From assembly GCA_047967505.1 (NCBI GenBank), contig CM106538.1: a stretch of DNA of 64,000 nucleotides; one strand, written 5' to 3'. This DNA is from Dipteris shenzhenensis (taxonomy: Eukaryota; Polypodiophyta; Polypodiopsida; Gleicheniales). Position numbers and translations under genes: made by a program. Below, one piece after another: positions 45,640-55,430 of this stretch (position 1 is the first letter of the stretch; each line of letters begins with the position of its first letter). The notes below the pieces were generated by a model. It saw only the letters and a program-made list of their open reading frames with translations, had not been told where the DNA came from and did not search any database.

Positions 45640-46510
45640 GGTCTTTGAGGAAGCAACGTCCAAGGCAGAAGAAGAGGTCATCAAAGTTTCCCAAGTTTCG
45701 ACACCCCAAGTTGACCATTATAGAGGTAGCGACGACTGAAGATCCCGAGGAACCTGCGAAAAAGCCAAATGCACCAGAGCCACCCCCGAAGTCAACTTTC
45801 GATGATAGGAAGTTACCGACGTGGTATCTGAAGACCTTGCAAGATTCTGGGGTCAAGGACATTCCAGAGTTCGATGGTCACGACACAACCCTTGGCCAAC
45901 TTCGCCTTGATGGCTAAGCTCCACGAGCCGCACACCATTGAGAAGGCAAAAGATATACCGTAGCAGCATGTTGCCATGAAGGCAGAGATGGACGCCATTC
46001 TAAAAAATGACACCTGGGACTTGGTGGCCAAACCCTACAAGCGGAAGATAATAGGTACCTAGTGGGTGTACAAGCTAAATTTCAAGCCTGATGGGAGCTT
46101 GGACAAATATAAAGCAAGATTGGTGGTACAAGGCTATGCTTAGTCAGAGGGACTCGACTTCGACGAGACCTTTGCCCCCACTGCCCGGATGTTCACTATT
46201 CGGACGGTGATCGCTTTGGCTGCCCATCACGATGTGAAGTCAGCATTCTTGAATGGAAAGGCATTGTACGGGCTGAAACGAGCCCCAAGAGCATGGTACC
46301 ACCACATCGATGTATTCTTCTCGAAGATCGGGTTCAATCGAAGCCATCAGATGCAAACCTCTCTCTCTTTTTAGCGGGGGTCAAAGGCTGGTTCTAATCC
46401 AATACGTGGACGCTTTGATCCTTACCGGTGACCATACCAAGGGGGTCACGGGCTGGTTCTGATCCTATACGTGGATGATCTGATCCTTACCGGTGACCTG
46501 AAGTCGAACG
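45640..46510 (+). pseudogene. Copia II reverse transcriptase, 5' part
   Basis: A Pro/Lys-rich linker (about 45700-45900) precedes [73 protein letters not shown] (about 45970-46220; asterisks are TAG). [12 protein letters not shown] then runs directly into [17 protein letters not shown], skipping the roughly 25 residues normally in between (in-frame deletion). The catalytic box occurs twice because of a 65 bp duplication (YVDALILTGD near 46408, YVDDLILTGD near 46468). Confidence 0.82.
46378..46508 (+). repeat. 65 bp tandem duplication over the RT YVDD box
   Basis: GGGGGTCAAAGGCTGGTTCT...CTTACCGGTGACC and GGGGGTCACGGGCTGGTTCT...CTTACCGGTGACC. The first copy reads YVDA, the second YVDD. Confidence 0.88.
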
Positions 46511-46957
46511 CTTGGTGTCGCTTTCACCTGTCCAATCTGAGTCACAGAGTCCGCCTGCCTCAATCCCTGTGGTGTATACAATCCTATATGTGCAAGTACC
46601 CTTCAGATACCTCAGCACCCGTAGACCTGCCTTCCAATGATTCTCCTTGGGTTTCGCAGAGAATTGGCACAACATCCCAACCGTAAAGGAGATGTCCGGC
46701 CTGGTGTTGGTTAGATAAAGTATAGACTGCCCACCAATCGTCGATACTTGCTAGCATCTACCAGTTTTGAAGAGTGACAAATGCTCAACATTGCCCGACC
46801 TCCATCTGTGTCACAACATCCTTGCAGTCCTCCATCTCGAACCGCTTCAATATCTCCTGACAGTATTTCTCTTGCGAGATGAAGATGCCCTTGTTCTGCA
46901 TGACCTCGATCCCAAGGAAGTAGTGGAGATTTTGTGCTTGCATCAAGGGCCATTTGG
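46499..46957 (-). pseudogene. Inverted segment: RT end and RNase H start of Copia II
   Basis: Only the minus strand codes here. Read from 46957 downwards: QNLHYFLGIEVMQNKGIF, QEKYCQEILKRFEMED, KLVDASKYRRLVGSLYF, then NHWKAGLRVLRYLKGTCTY and GGLCDSDWTGESDTKRSTSG. That is RT thumb followed by the RNase H beginning. On the plus strand the preceding part (YVDD) and the following part (PSVALSSTETEY) are the correct left and right neighbours, so this is an internal inversion of about 460 bp, not a separate element. Confidence 0.85.
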
Positions 46958-46959
46958 TA

Positions 46960-47328
46960 GCTGAGCAAGACAAACCCTCAGTTGCCCTTTCTTCTACAGA
47001 GACGGAGTACCGAGTTGCATACATTGCAGCATGCGAGACATTGTGTCTTAGGTGGATACTTGAGGATATGGACGTGACTCAGGAGAAGGCAACGGTGGTC
47101 ATGTGCGACAACCAAAGTTGCATAGCCATCACGAAGAACCGAGTGTTTCATGCACAGTCCATTACCACTTCATACGGGAGCTCATCGTCGATGACATCCT
47201 AGAAATGATGTACTGCCCGAGCACCGACAACCTTTCCTATGTCTTCACGAAGGCTCTCCCACGGGAGCAAATGGAGCACCTCATAAGACGCATGGGGATC
47301 GGCCCACAGTTGTGTCATTCAGAGGGGG
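46960..47328 (+). pseudogene. Copia II RNase H, 3' part, and polypurine tract
   Basis: KPSVALSSTETEYRVAYI, CLRWILEDM, ATVVMCDNQSCIAITKN, then after a frameshift VHYHFIRELIVDDILEM, YVFTKALPREQMEHLI. The element's polypurine tract (AGAGGGGG, about 47321-47328) touches the LTR. Confidence 0.85.
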
Positions 47329-47636
47329 TGTTAGAGATCAATGACCTCTACAGAGAGGTAGCACGAAGCAGGAGTAGTCTACTAGGAGAGTTCCAGATCT
47401 TGGCCAGCCCCTTGCAAGATATCTTGTGCTCACCCTGAGCTTGATTTTGCCCACTATTTGGCGGAGGAATGCATTTGAGTTCTCTCTCATATTCTCTCTC
47501 TAGGATATTCTATCTATACTCTATCTTTTGAGTGAGGATCTAGTGTGTGGTCTACATCATTGAGTGAGTGCGACAGACATGTTCCTATTCCACATAGGTT
47601 GTGAAGTTAGAGTGACTCTATCCTTCATTTCCAACA
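47329..47636 (+). repeat. Copia II 3' LTR (308 bp, U3 deleted)
   Basis: After the first 18 bases it skips about 310 bp present in the 5' LTR, then aligns through CTACTAGGAGAGTTCCAGAT to TTCCAACA. Confidence 0.87.
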
Positions 47637-48488
47637 GGCGCACAACCTGAGCCTAGGTATAAAAAGCCCGAGAGAGATCCCCAATACAATGTCCACAACA
47701 AAGAAGACGAATGTGGAAATCTTTGCAGAACATCCTGCCAAGAACCTCAAGCCTTCGACAAAGACAATAAAAAAGAGGTGGTTGCAACAATGTGCAAATC
47801 ATGACACGAGATCTATAGATGCAATTTGCAAATCAGACAATTGTAAAGGCAGCACTGCAAGAATTTCATTGGAGAGTAAACTCTGCTGCATGTGGAAGAC
47901 GAGACTCAAATACTAACAACATGACTTTCACACAAGAGGCTAAGCCTGCAAATGACTCGCAAAAAGTCATATGTGCAGCACAATATTTTCGGTATCGACG
48001 CACAACGTGTTGAAAGCGCCATAATCACCAACATATAGCATTAAAAAGTGGCACGGTCCCAAGTGCCAATCGACTTTACAAAGGATCATGCATTGGCAAA
48101 ACTAAGCCAAAGCTTCTAAAGCAAAGGGTGAACAGATGTGGTGATTCCAAAAAGACGTTTTGTTGAAGCAAAGAGTAGTAATTATTGAACTTCAATGTAG
48201 CACGGGCTATTGCAATTCAAAAGAACTCATACTAGAAAAGAATAGAAACTTTGCATAAATGCTTTCTCATAGAGGAGATAGGGGTTAAAGCACAGACAAC
48301 CTACCCCATCTTACTCGCTTAGATATGTATGATACCTCTCGAAGAAGCAGCTTTGTGCCATTTCATGGCCTACCTCAACAGTGGAGAAGATGGATGCCAA
48401 TTGGATATTGCACAAGGCAATGGAAGCAACACAAATCAATAGGGACCCTAGTCGGTAAAAACACATTAATTCATTTGTTTTTGTGGAG
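47637..48488. other. No recognised gene
   Basis: A frame at 47689-47916 starts MSTTKKTNVEIFAEHP shortly after a TATAAAAAG (47660), but no domain is recognised. It may belong to the older element that Copia II interrupted. Confidence 0.35.
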
Positions 48489-48596
48489 GGGTGCTGATTA
48501 ACCTATGACGAAGTAACGTAAGCAAGGGGTGCTGATTAACCTAGGATGAAGTAACATAAGCAAGGGGCGCCGAATAAACTATGACGAATTAATGTA
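48489..48596. repeat. Three-copy tandem repeat, about 42 bp unit
   Basis: GGGGTGCTGATTAACCTATG, GGGGTGCTGATTAACCTAGG and GGGGCGCCGAATAAACTATG each open one unit that continues ACGAAGTAACGTAAGCAA or similar. Confidence 0.85.
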
Positions 48597-48659
48597 TGGG
48601 GAAATCGAGAAAGTTCTCAGAAATCTAGAAAGTTCGTATAGCCGCCCTTAGCAACGAGT

Positions 48660-48935
48660 ATTTAAGGGGGAAGTGGGGGAGGCAGAGAGGGATAGAGAGA
48701 GGGAGGGAGAGGGAGACGGAGGGAGAGGGGAGGGCTGAGTGGCAGGAGGGGAGGGAGAGGAAGCAAGTGAGTGGAGGGGAGGGCTGAGCGGAGCAAGAGC
48801 GTGGAGGGAGAGGGAGAGGGGAGGGGGAGGGTTGATCAAAAGGAGAGGTGGAGAGGGGACTGCTGAAAGGAGCAAGGGGAGAGGCTAGAGGGAGAGGGGA
48901 CTGCTGAAAGGAGCGAATGGTGGAGAGGCCAAAGG
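48660..48935. repeat. Purine-rich minisatellite-like block
   Basis: Nearly all G/A on the plus strand (GGGAGGGAGAGG, GGAGGGGAGGGCTGAG repeated). The Pro/Ser/Leu frame on the minus strand is a composition artefact. Confidence 0.8.
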
Positions 48936-48975
48936 GGAGGAGATGAATGGAGCTATGGGCATAATGGCTGCTGAT

Positions 48976-49082
48976 AGTTAATAGTTAATAGGGATGTAAG
49001 GGATCACTAATAGTTAATAGTGATCCCTGGATTTTCTTTCGCAGGATGTAAGGGATCACTAATAGTTAATAGCGATCACTAG
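48976..49082. repeat. Paired copies of a 28 bp palindrome
   Basis: GGGATCACTAATAGTTAATAGTGATCCC (48999-49026 region; arms GGGATCACTA) recurs about 50 bp later as GGGATCACTAATAGTTAATAGCGATC. Both are preceded by ATGTAAG. Confidence 0.8.
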
Positions 49083-49104
49083 TCCCATAGATCTTGAAGG
49101 GTCT

Positions 49105-49391
49105 CACATAAAATAGATGTTGTGATACTATGATAATGTAAGCATAGTATGTGTGAAGAGACCCTTATGAAGATAAGGGGATACCAAATTATGTGAATGA
49201 GTATGGATAAAGTGAAATGCCTATGAAGGAGAAGAATGTAGAAAGGAAGAAGATGGATTGACAAAGGAATGGAAGTTGGTTCTCCCTCTTTTCTATGTAC
49301 TCTCCTCTTCAATCATCCCTCATCTTCATTAGGGTCTCTTCACACATACAATGCTTACAATATCATAGTGTGTACAACATCTATTCTAACA
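49105..49391 (-). repeat. Copia III 3' LTR, itself an inverted repeat
   Basis: On the minus strand it begins TGTTAGAATAG at 49391, right after a polypurine tract, as a 3' LTR should. Its two ends are inverted copies: about 49107-49177 (ATAAAATAGATGTTGTGATA...) against 49312-49391 (...GTACAACATCTATTCTAACA), roughly 85% matching over about 70 bp. The far LTR end is not certain because no partner LTR is present. Confidence 0.65.
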
Positions 49392-49402
49392 CTCCCCCTT
49401 AA
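49392..49402 (-). other. Polypurine tract of Copia III
   Basis: Minus strand CTTAAGGGGGAG immediately before TGTTAG. Confidence 0.75.
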
Positions 49403-50830
49403 GCTCAGAATGAGCTTGCACCAGATGCTTCTCGAAAGGATTTGACCTTCTCCTCCCCGAGAGCCTTGGTGAATATATCAGCCATCTGCTCATTCGTTTT
49501 GACATACTCTAGATGGACCTTTCCACTAATCACCTTCTCTCTTATAAAGTGGTAGTGCACTTCAATATGTTCCATCTTGGCATGGTAGACTGGATTCTTG
49601 GCTAGCATAATGCTACTCATGTTGTCACAATAAATGACAACACTCTCCTCAATATGGATCCCAAAATCAGCAAGTAGGATCCTCGACCAAGCCTCTTCAC
49701 ATGCAGCAATGCCTACTCTACGATACTCTGCATCCGTGCTAGAAAAGGCGACGGTAGGGTGCTTCTTCCTACTCTAGCAGACCATAGCACTACGCATATG
49801 CACTAGTAGACCTCCTATCCATGATGCTACCAGCCCAATCTGCGATTCTGCATCCATGTGTCCATACAAGCATAAGCCTCCATCTTTTACATTAAACATG
49901 CCATAGCTCCTAGTTACCTTCACATAGAGTGGAATCCCTCTGATGACCTCAAAATGGCTCTTACATGGTTGTTGCCTAAACCGACTGATCACTCCAACTG
50001 CGTAGCTCAAGTCTTAGTGTGTAATGGTTAGATATAAGAGACTCCCAACCATTTTCCAATACATCATGACATCCTGTATGTATTTGCCATCATCCAACAT
50101 CTTCACATTCTGATCAAGCGGTGTGTCTATGGGCTTGCATGCTGTCATCCCATACTTCTTTAGCATACCCAAGGCATATTGCCTTTGCACCATCCATTTA
50201 CCTGTAGGAGTGTCAATCACCTTAATGCCCAAGAAATATTGAAGCTCATGAAGATCCTTCATGTCAAACTCCTGTGATAGTCTTTTCTTTAGAGCTGAAG
50301 TTTCACCTGTATGCCTCCCCGTAATGATCAAGTCATCCACATTAATCACAACACCATCAATTTGCCATCCTCATACTTCACATACAAAGAGTAATCAGCC
50401 TTTGATTGGCTGAACTTCATGCACAGCAACGTCTTACTGATCCTTTCACATCATGCATGCAATGCTTGCTTCAATCCATATAGTGCCTTCTTCAATCTAC
50501 ACACATGCGAAGTGGACTTAGGATGCACATACCCATCTAGCTGATGCATATACACCTCTTCCTGTAAATCACCATTCAAGAGCGCATTCTTGACATACAT
50601 TTGCCATAATTTCCCAGCCATACATGGCAACCAATGCTATCACTATCCTAACCATTGTCATCTTTGCAACTGGACTAAATGTCTCATCATAATCTAGGCC
50701 ATGCGTCTACACATATTCCTTTACAACTAGTCTTGCTTTATAGTGTTCTACTGGTCCATCGCGCTTACACTTCACCTTGTAGACCCACTTACAGCTATAG
50801 CTTTTTTTCTTGGTGGTAAGGAGTCAGCTT
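49403..50830 (-). pseudogene. Copia III pol, 3' half (RT and RNase H)
   Basis: Read on the minus strand from 50830: [52 protein letters not shown], then a broken stretch, NVDDLIITGRHTGE at about 50345 (catalytic box VDD, with Asn where Tyr is usual), DMKDLHELQYFLGIKVID, KMVGSLLYL. RNase H follows: GGLCLYGHMDAES, a degraded form of the usual Asp-rich start, KKHPTVAFSSTDAEYR, YCDNMSSIMLAKNPVYHA, HYHFIREKV, QMADIFTKAL. Shifts and stops occur. The 5' half (gag to integrase) is missing beyond about 50830. Confidence 0.85.
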
Positions 50831-51485
50831 TCTTACAGTATTTGCATCAGATTTTCCGTTAGAAAAGATATGGGCTGCCTAAAACAGCAAAAAGTTGCTG
50901 CAAGCTGCTGAAATTCAGCTTGTTGTATGCACTTAAAGTGTGGAAATCCTTGCAATTTGAGCTTGTTTATGCCTCCAACTTTGAAATGAATATGACAGAG
51001 AGTTCACAAGTTACTTAGGTAGTGGGTGACAAACTCACTAAGGACAAATACATGATATGATTGTATCATATGGACAATTCCTTATGGAAAAAGACTTATG
51101 GAGATTGGTGAGGATGAATGCCTCTATTTGCTAGAAGAGAATCCAACAGAGGAGCAGGTGAAAGGATATAAAGCATGGGTTGAAAAATCTTGGAAAGCGT
51201 TGCATTGGATGTCTCTTTGTGTTTCAGAGATTTTGATCTCACACATCAAGAAAGCTACGAATCCAAAAGAAGCTTGAGGCTTGTAAGATCCAACTAAACC
51301 AACGAGTACATGGCATTTGGAGAGAAAATAGGTCTATTACTGACTAAATTGCAGAAATCAAGCAGATTGGTGAAGATTTGGCCAAACATTAATTCACTTG
51401 TCGATGATGATGATCTAGTTTCGGTGACCCTCAATAGTCTAGGTCTGCAACATAAAAGCCTAATACCTCTATTTCAGTGCGTGGG
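50831..51485 (+). pseudogene. Copia gag N-terminal remnant
   Basis: Plus strand from about 50989 (MNMTESSQVT): GDKLTKDKYMI and DNSLWKKTYGDW, then in other frames ENPTEEQVKGYKAWVEK, WKALHWMSLCVSEILISHIK, ATNPKEA and LVDDDDLVSVTLNSLG (about 51390-51440). This is the UBN2-type gag order (W...K/DA, I...I, SLPxxY). At least two frameshifts. No knuckle, no pol. It is oriented opposite to Copia III, so it is a separate scrap. Confidence 0.65.
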
Positions 51486-52847
51486 TGTCATGAGGGCGTG
51501 AGTTTTAATACTCGCATGTGGCCTCGACCCTGGGAATCAAGTTGCGAGGTCAAGGGATGGGGGTGTGCAAGGTCCCCCTAGGAAATTGTGCCTTGAGGGC
51601 AATTGAGAAAGGTTTAGGGCCAAAAGGGGCCCAAAAACCTTGGGGCTTTTAAGTTGGTCATTGGTGGGCTTTTAAAAGGCCCCAATAGAGGGGGCCTAAG
51701 GGATGGGCTGTCAAGTGGCAAGCCCATGCAGCCCCCCCCTTTTGGAAAGGAAGGCCAAGGAAGGCCTTGGGCAAGAGATTTTGGACGTAAAAGAATGGCG
51801 CGGGGGTCAGAAACACGTAACAGAGGAGGCCTCACGGAAGTTGGCGCTTCCACGGAGAGAATGCATACAATCCGTACAATGGTACGGAAGGGGAAATCAA
51901 CGCATTAAATGCTGCTGGTATGGTGACATGCAGAGCTTTGAGCGGTACGGAAGCATTGATGGCGAGCTGTACGGTCAAGTGTACAGGGTCATTGATGATG
52001 GCAGTACATGTACGTACTGACAATCAGCGTGGGATGTACGGTTCTGAACTGTAGCTTTTGGACGAGAACTACGAGGATGTGTGAATTGATTTCTAAGTGC
52101 TGGCTTCGTGGTTTCATTGGGCTGTACGACAGCCACTCTTTTGCCCTTTTGAATATGGGCTGTGGCTGAGTGCTGAATGGAAGCACATTTCAGCTTGACA
52201 GGGCATGCTCTGGATTCACATGGGTGTGCAAATAGCTCATGAATGAGCTTGGTTGAGCTGTTGGTTGGTGATTTCATTGCACTTATCCTTTCTAGAGAAT
52301 GCCCGTGAGCATTGGGCTGGTTTTTGAAGAGACTTGCTTGGTAGGGAGATCGCAATGGATGCTTGCAGATATTGTTTGTACTTTTCAGCACCGGGGGCAG
52401 CTCAATTATGCTTTCACCCATTGTTTGGGTATCCCAGTGGATTAGTGAACACTTGTGATTGATTGGGGAGCGTGTGGCCTTGCTAGGGCTGTAAATAATG
52501 GCTCCCATGTTAGATGCAGGTGTTTGCACTGAGTATGGATGCTTATGGTCACATGGGTGTGATTGTAGAGCCCCGCAGGGCTAATGTGTTGTGATACTGA
52601 TGCCTCTGAGTGAGGGAAGAGCATTGAATGCGTGTGAGTTGGTACTCATTGTGTAATCTCTTTGTGGCACTCTTCAATCATTAAAAAAGTACCGAAAGGG
52701 GCGCCAAGGCTTTGGGGCCAATCTATGACTTTGTGCTTTGATAGCTCCCCCGATCTGTCCGTGGATTGTTTGCTGAGTATTCTTTTGTGAACGCTTTTGT
52801 TTGGTTAATGTTTTACCATCCTCTTGTTACGCTTGAGGTTGGTTTCA
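51486..52847 (+). repeat. Putative 1.36 kb LTR of a Ty3/gypsy element
   Basis: Begins TGTCATGAGGGCGTG and ends GGTTGGTTTCA, with a primer-site-like sequence following. A promoter-like CTTTTAAAAGGCCCC lies near 51670. A second copy is not in the window, so the limits rest on TG...CA and the primer site only. Ten GTAC words cluster at 51874-52127. Confidence 0.45.
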
Positions 52848-52865
52848 TGGTTCTGTTGCCGGGAC
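52848..52865 (+). other. Primer binding site, Asp-tRNA-like
   Basis: TGGTTCTGTTGCCGGGAC resembles TGGCGCCGTTGCCGGGGA, the site used by Tat/Athila-type plant Ty3/gypsy elements, with several mismatches. Confidence 0.5.
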
Positions 52866-52961
52866 ATCACCATCTTTCTTAAGGAGGTGAGCCTGCGATT
52901 GTCTCTGGTGAAGTGTTGTTTGCTGTAATTCGATTACAGCGAGAAGAAAATCAAAAAATAT

Positions 52962-54512
52962 GTCTTTGACAGATAATGACTAGGATATGGAGGGGTAGTC
53001 CTCCCAGGATGAGCAAGAAGAGCAATCTATGCATAAGGGAGCCTTTCAGGATGACCAAAATGTTGAGGCACAGCAAGTGGTAAATGATTTTGGGGTGAGT
53101 GCTTCTCAGTCAAAAGGGTCAAAAGAGGCTGAGGATGCAGAGGAAGCCAATGCTATCTTTAAGACACAGTTAGCGAGCGCTATGGGAGCACTCAGGCAGC
53201 TCACGCAGGACCCGAGGTTCCTTGAGTTTATGCATACTCCTTTGAGATTCAAGGAGAGAAAGGAACATTCTCATTCAGGGGACCCTACTGGGGTTCAAAA
53301 ACAGCCATTTGGAGTGGATTCATTGGATGGACAGCCTCCATTAATGCCAAATGTATAGGGAGTTGCAGGGCAGCAGCCCTTTCAAGGTCTTGGTATGGTT
53401 ACGCATGGCCAACGGGCTGATTTTCAGAATCTAAATCAAGGGCAGCAAGCTTTTCCCCAAACCTTTATGCATCTAGGGTATTTTGGTGGGGGTTCAGTAT
53501 TTCAAGCAATGGTTGGTCAAGTTAATGATGGTCAAGGAATGCTTGAAAATTACCCTGTTGGTTTACATCTTGGGATGCAAGGGATGCAAGGCAATGTATT
53601 TGGGAAAATGCAGCCCACAATGCCCAACATGATGTATGACAATATTGGCATGCAGCCAGGAATGCAAAGTGGAAGGACAAGAACCTTTGGAGCTCCTACA
53701 CGTATGTTTGGTATGCTTGGGGCTGGTTTGACAAACCCTCTAATGGGTAGTGGTAATGCACGACAGGCTGGAGGGAATGCAATTCAACCTCCATTTTTGC
53801 AGCCACATGTGTATGATAATCTGGCACTCAAAGGGAAGGTAAACGATTACAAAGAAGTGGTGTGGCAGTGAAGTTTGAGACCTTTAATGGGGCTGAAGGT
53901 AGGCTGACGGCTTTAACTTTTGTGCAGCAGTTTGATGCAACCTTTTCAGGAGGGAACTTTACTGAGTCATCTAAAACGCGAAGGGCAGCCACCTTCTTGA
54001 AGGGGAATGCTCTACAGTGGTGGACAAATTTGCTGCTCCAAAATAAAGCACCCACGTTCAGTTTAAGCAGGTGTTCAGCTACCTGGTTGACCACTACCTT
54101 TAAGGTAGATGTTATGACAGCATGGCACAAGTTGGATGCAGCTCATTGCGATAACTTGGAAGAGTACAACAAAAAGATTTGGGAAGCTCTCTTGCCGGTC
54201 AGCTCTTATAGGCATGTGCCCTTGTCAGAATAGATTGAAAAATACTGTTGTGGGCTGGCAAAGGAAATTAGGGACTATTGTACTAAAACAAGGATTACCA
54301 ACATGTCTCAACTCATTGCGAATGCTACCACAGCTGATGCATTATTGTTGGGAAAATCCAGCGGATATAAAAACAGTAAGTCTGAGAGTTTCAAGAAAGC
54401 AGGGAAGCCAGGAAATGCTTCCAAGCCTCCTTTCAACAAAGGAAAGAAGCGGTGCACTGATGCAAGGTCTTCACCTCCACCTGAAGTAGCGCCTGCAATG
54501 GCACCAAAGTAA
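52962..54512 (+). pseudogene. Ty3/gypsy gag
   Basis: ATG at 52962 (MSLTDND) is followed within 30 codons by two TAG stops at positions where CAG would fit. The N-terminal third is acidic. The middle (53395-53870) is a Gly/Met/Gln-rich low-complexity stretch. After a frameshift at about 53860 comes the capsid domain: KFETFNGAEGRLTALTFVQQ, RRAATFLKGNALQWW, HKLDAAHCDNLEEYNKKIWE. A TAG at 54231-54233 and another shift precede the basic tail (KAGKPGNASKPPFNKGKKR), which ends where the zinc knuckle should start. No pol follows; the element is truncated at about 54515. Confidence 0.78.
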
Positions 54513-54544
54513 TCCTCACCTTCCCCTGGGAGATAAGAACAGAC

Positions 54545-54690
54545 TTCTCGTCTAGGAGAAGGGAACTCAAATCATCTAAGTCTAATTGACGTGTTGTCAC
54601 CTGGCTCCTCAATGCTCGGGGAACTATGTCATAATTTGGAGGGAGCTTTGTAAGGATGAGCGATGAACACCTGAATCGTAACTCGACCAG
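54545..54690 (-). pseudogene. Copia gag fragment
   Basis: Minus strand: ILTKLPPNYDIVPRALRSQ, VTTRQLDLDDLSSLLLDEKS. This is the LPPxY...L-LxELxxxLLxxE pattern of the Copia gag (UBN2) C-terminal half. It begins about 30 bases after the gypsy gag breaks off, in opposite orientation. Confidence 0.68.
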
Positions 54691-55090
54691 GATTAGGGCC
54701 ATAAATAGCCTGGCCTACCAGCCCTAGAGGCTGGGCCAAACAACTTCCCCAATAGCCTTAAAAACGTGGCTATTTGTTGAGTTTGTGAGCTTCTTTCAGC
54801 CTATTTGGGCAGCATTTGTCATATGTGCATGTGAAATTCTCTTCGATAAACAGTTCCAAAACCTAGGCAATGCACAACACACCCAAGTAACCCTGGCACA
54901 CCTTGAACCAGTATGAAGATTTCTGAGCATCTGATGCGCATTTAAAATGAACCGCATGTGTGCCTATTTGAGATTGCATTTTCAATCATCATCTGCAGGA
55001 TCAAATGAAAGACCCTAGATAGCCCAGGTGGTCCAAGGTGTCACTTCAATGGCTTCCGAAGTTGCAACAATGTGAATCCTCAAGGGGGGA

Positions 55091-55095
<5 letters not shown>
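54691..55095. other. No recognised gene
   Basis: The flank of the LINE target. 55025-55075 resembles 305-352 of this window. Confidence 0.4.
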
Positions 55096-55126
<31 letters not shown>

Positions 55127-55188
55127 AAAACTAAACCCCCAGTTTTGTGTCACAATTTAATTCAATTGTAAATATGCAAGTTTGAGGA

Positions 55189-55192
<4 letters not shown>
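55096..55192. repeat. (GA)n plus 71 bp direct repeat, left copy
   Basis: GA tract 55096-55121, then GGAGAAAAACTAAACCCCC...TTTGAGGAATAG (55122-55192). The same order occurs at 60123-60220. The 71 bp parts differ by four transitions. Confidence 0.9.

Positions 55193-55228
<36 letters not shown>
55191..55228. repeat. (GA)n tract at the 3' end of the LINE
   Basis: 38 bases of AG between the left direct repeat and the LINE; read on the LINE strand it is a (TC)n tail. Confidence 0.95.
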
Positions 55229-55231
<3 letters not shown>

Positions 55232-55430
55232 ATTAAAGTCTTCGGAAGACCGATGGGTCTATGAGACTGTGAAAAACCTGGTACAACGAGCTGTGGTGGT
55301 GGAGCTACTAAATGAGCATCCACACCAATGCAAATGCAAAAAATGCAGAATGTCAGTACTAGATCCTAAGTACAACAAAGTTATGTTGGTAGTCGACTAT
55401 CTCATCATCATCATCATCACCATCAAGACA

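Larger units (their letters stand above)
43316..47636 (+). mobile_element. Copia element II, 4.3 kb, rearranged
   Basis: LTRs at 43316-43924 (609 bp) and 47329-47636 (308 bp; most of U3 is missing) begin TGTTAGAG and end AACA. Flanking pentamers are GGCGA and GGCGC (4 of 5). The order of remnants is gag, protease, pre-integrase, integrase, RT and RNase H, with a polypurine tract before the 3' LTR. Three rearrangements are visible: loss of the gag C-terminus including the zinc knuckle, a tandem duplication at the YVDD box, and inversion of the RT-end/RNase H-start segment. Many stops. Inactive. Confidence 0.87.

Noticed and set aside
45089-45862. 257-codon open frame on the minus strand
   Set aside because: It lies antisense to Copia II integrase and linker, has no domain, and is a shadow of the plus-strand polyprotein.
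46487-46968. Separate minus-strand Copia element inside Copia II
   Set aside because: Its domains are exactly those missing from the plus strand between YVDD and ALSSTE, so an inversion explains it without a second element.
48648-48875. Pro/Ser/Leu-rich minus-strand frame
   Set aside because: Antisense of a purine-rich simple repeat.
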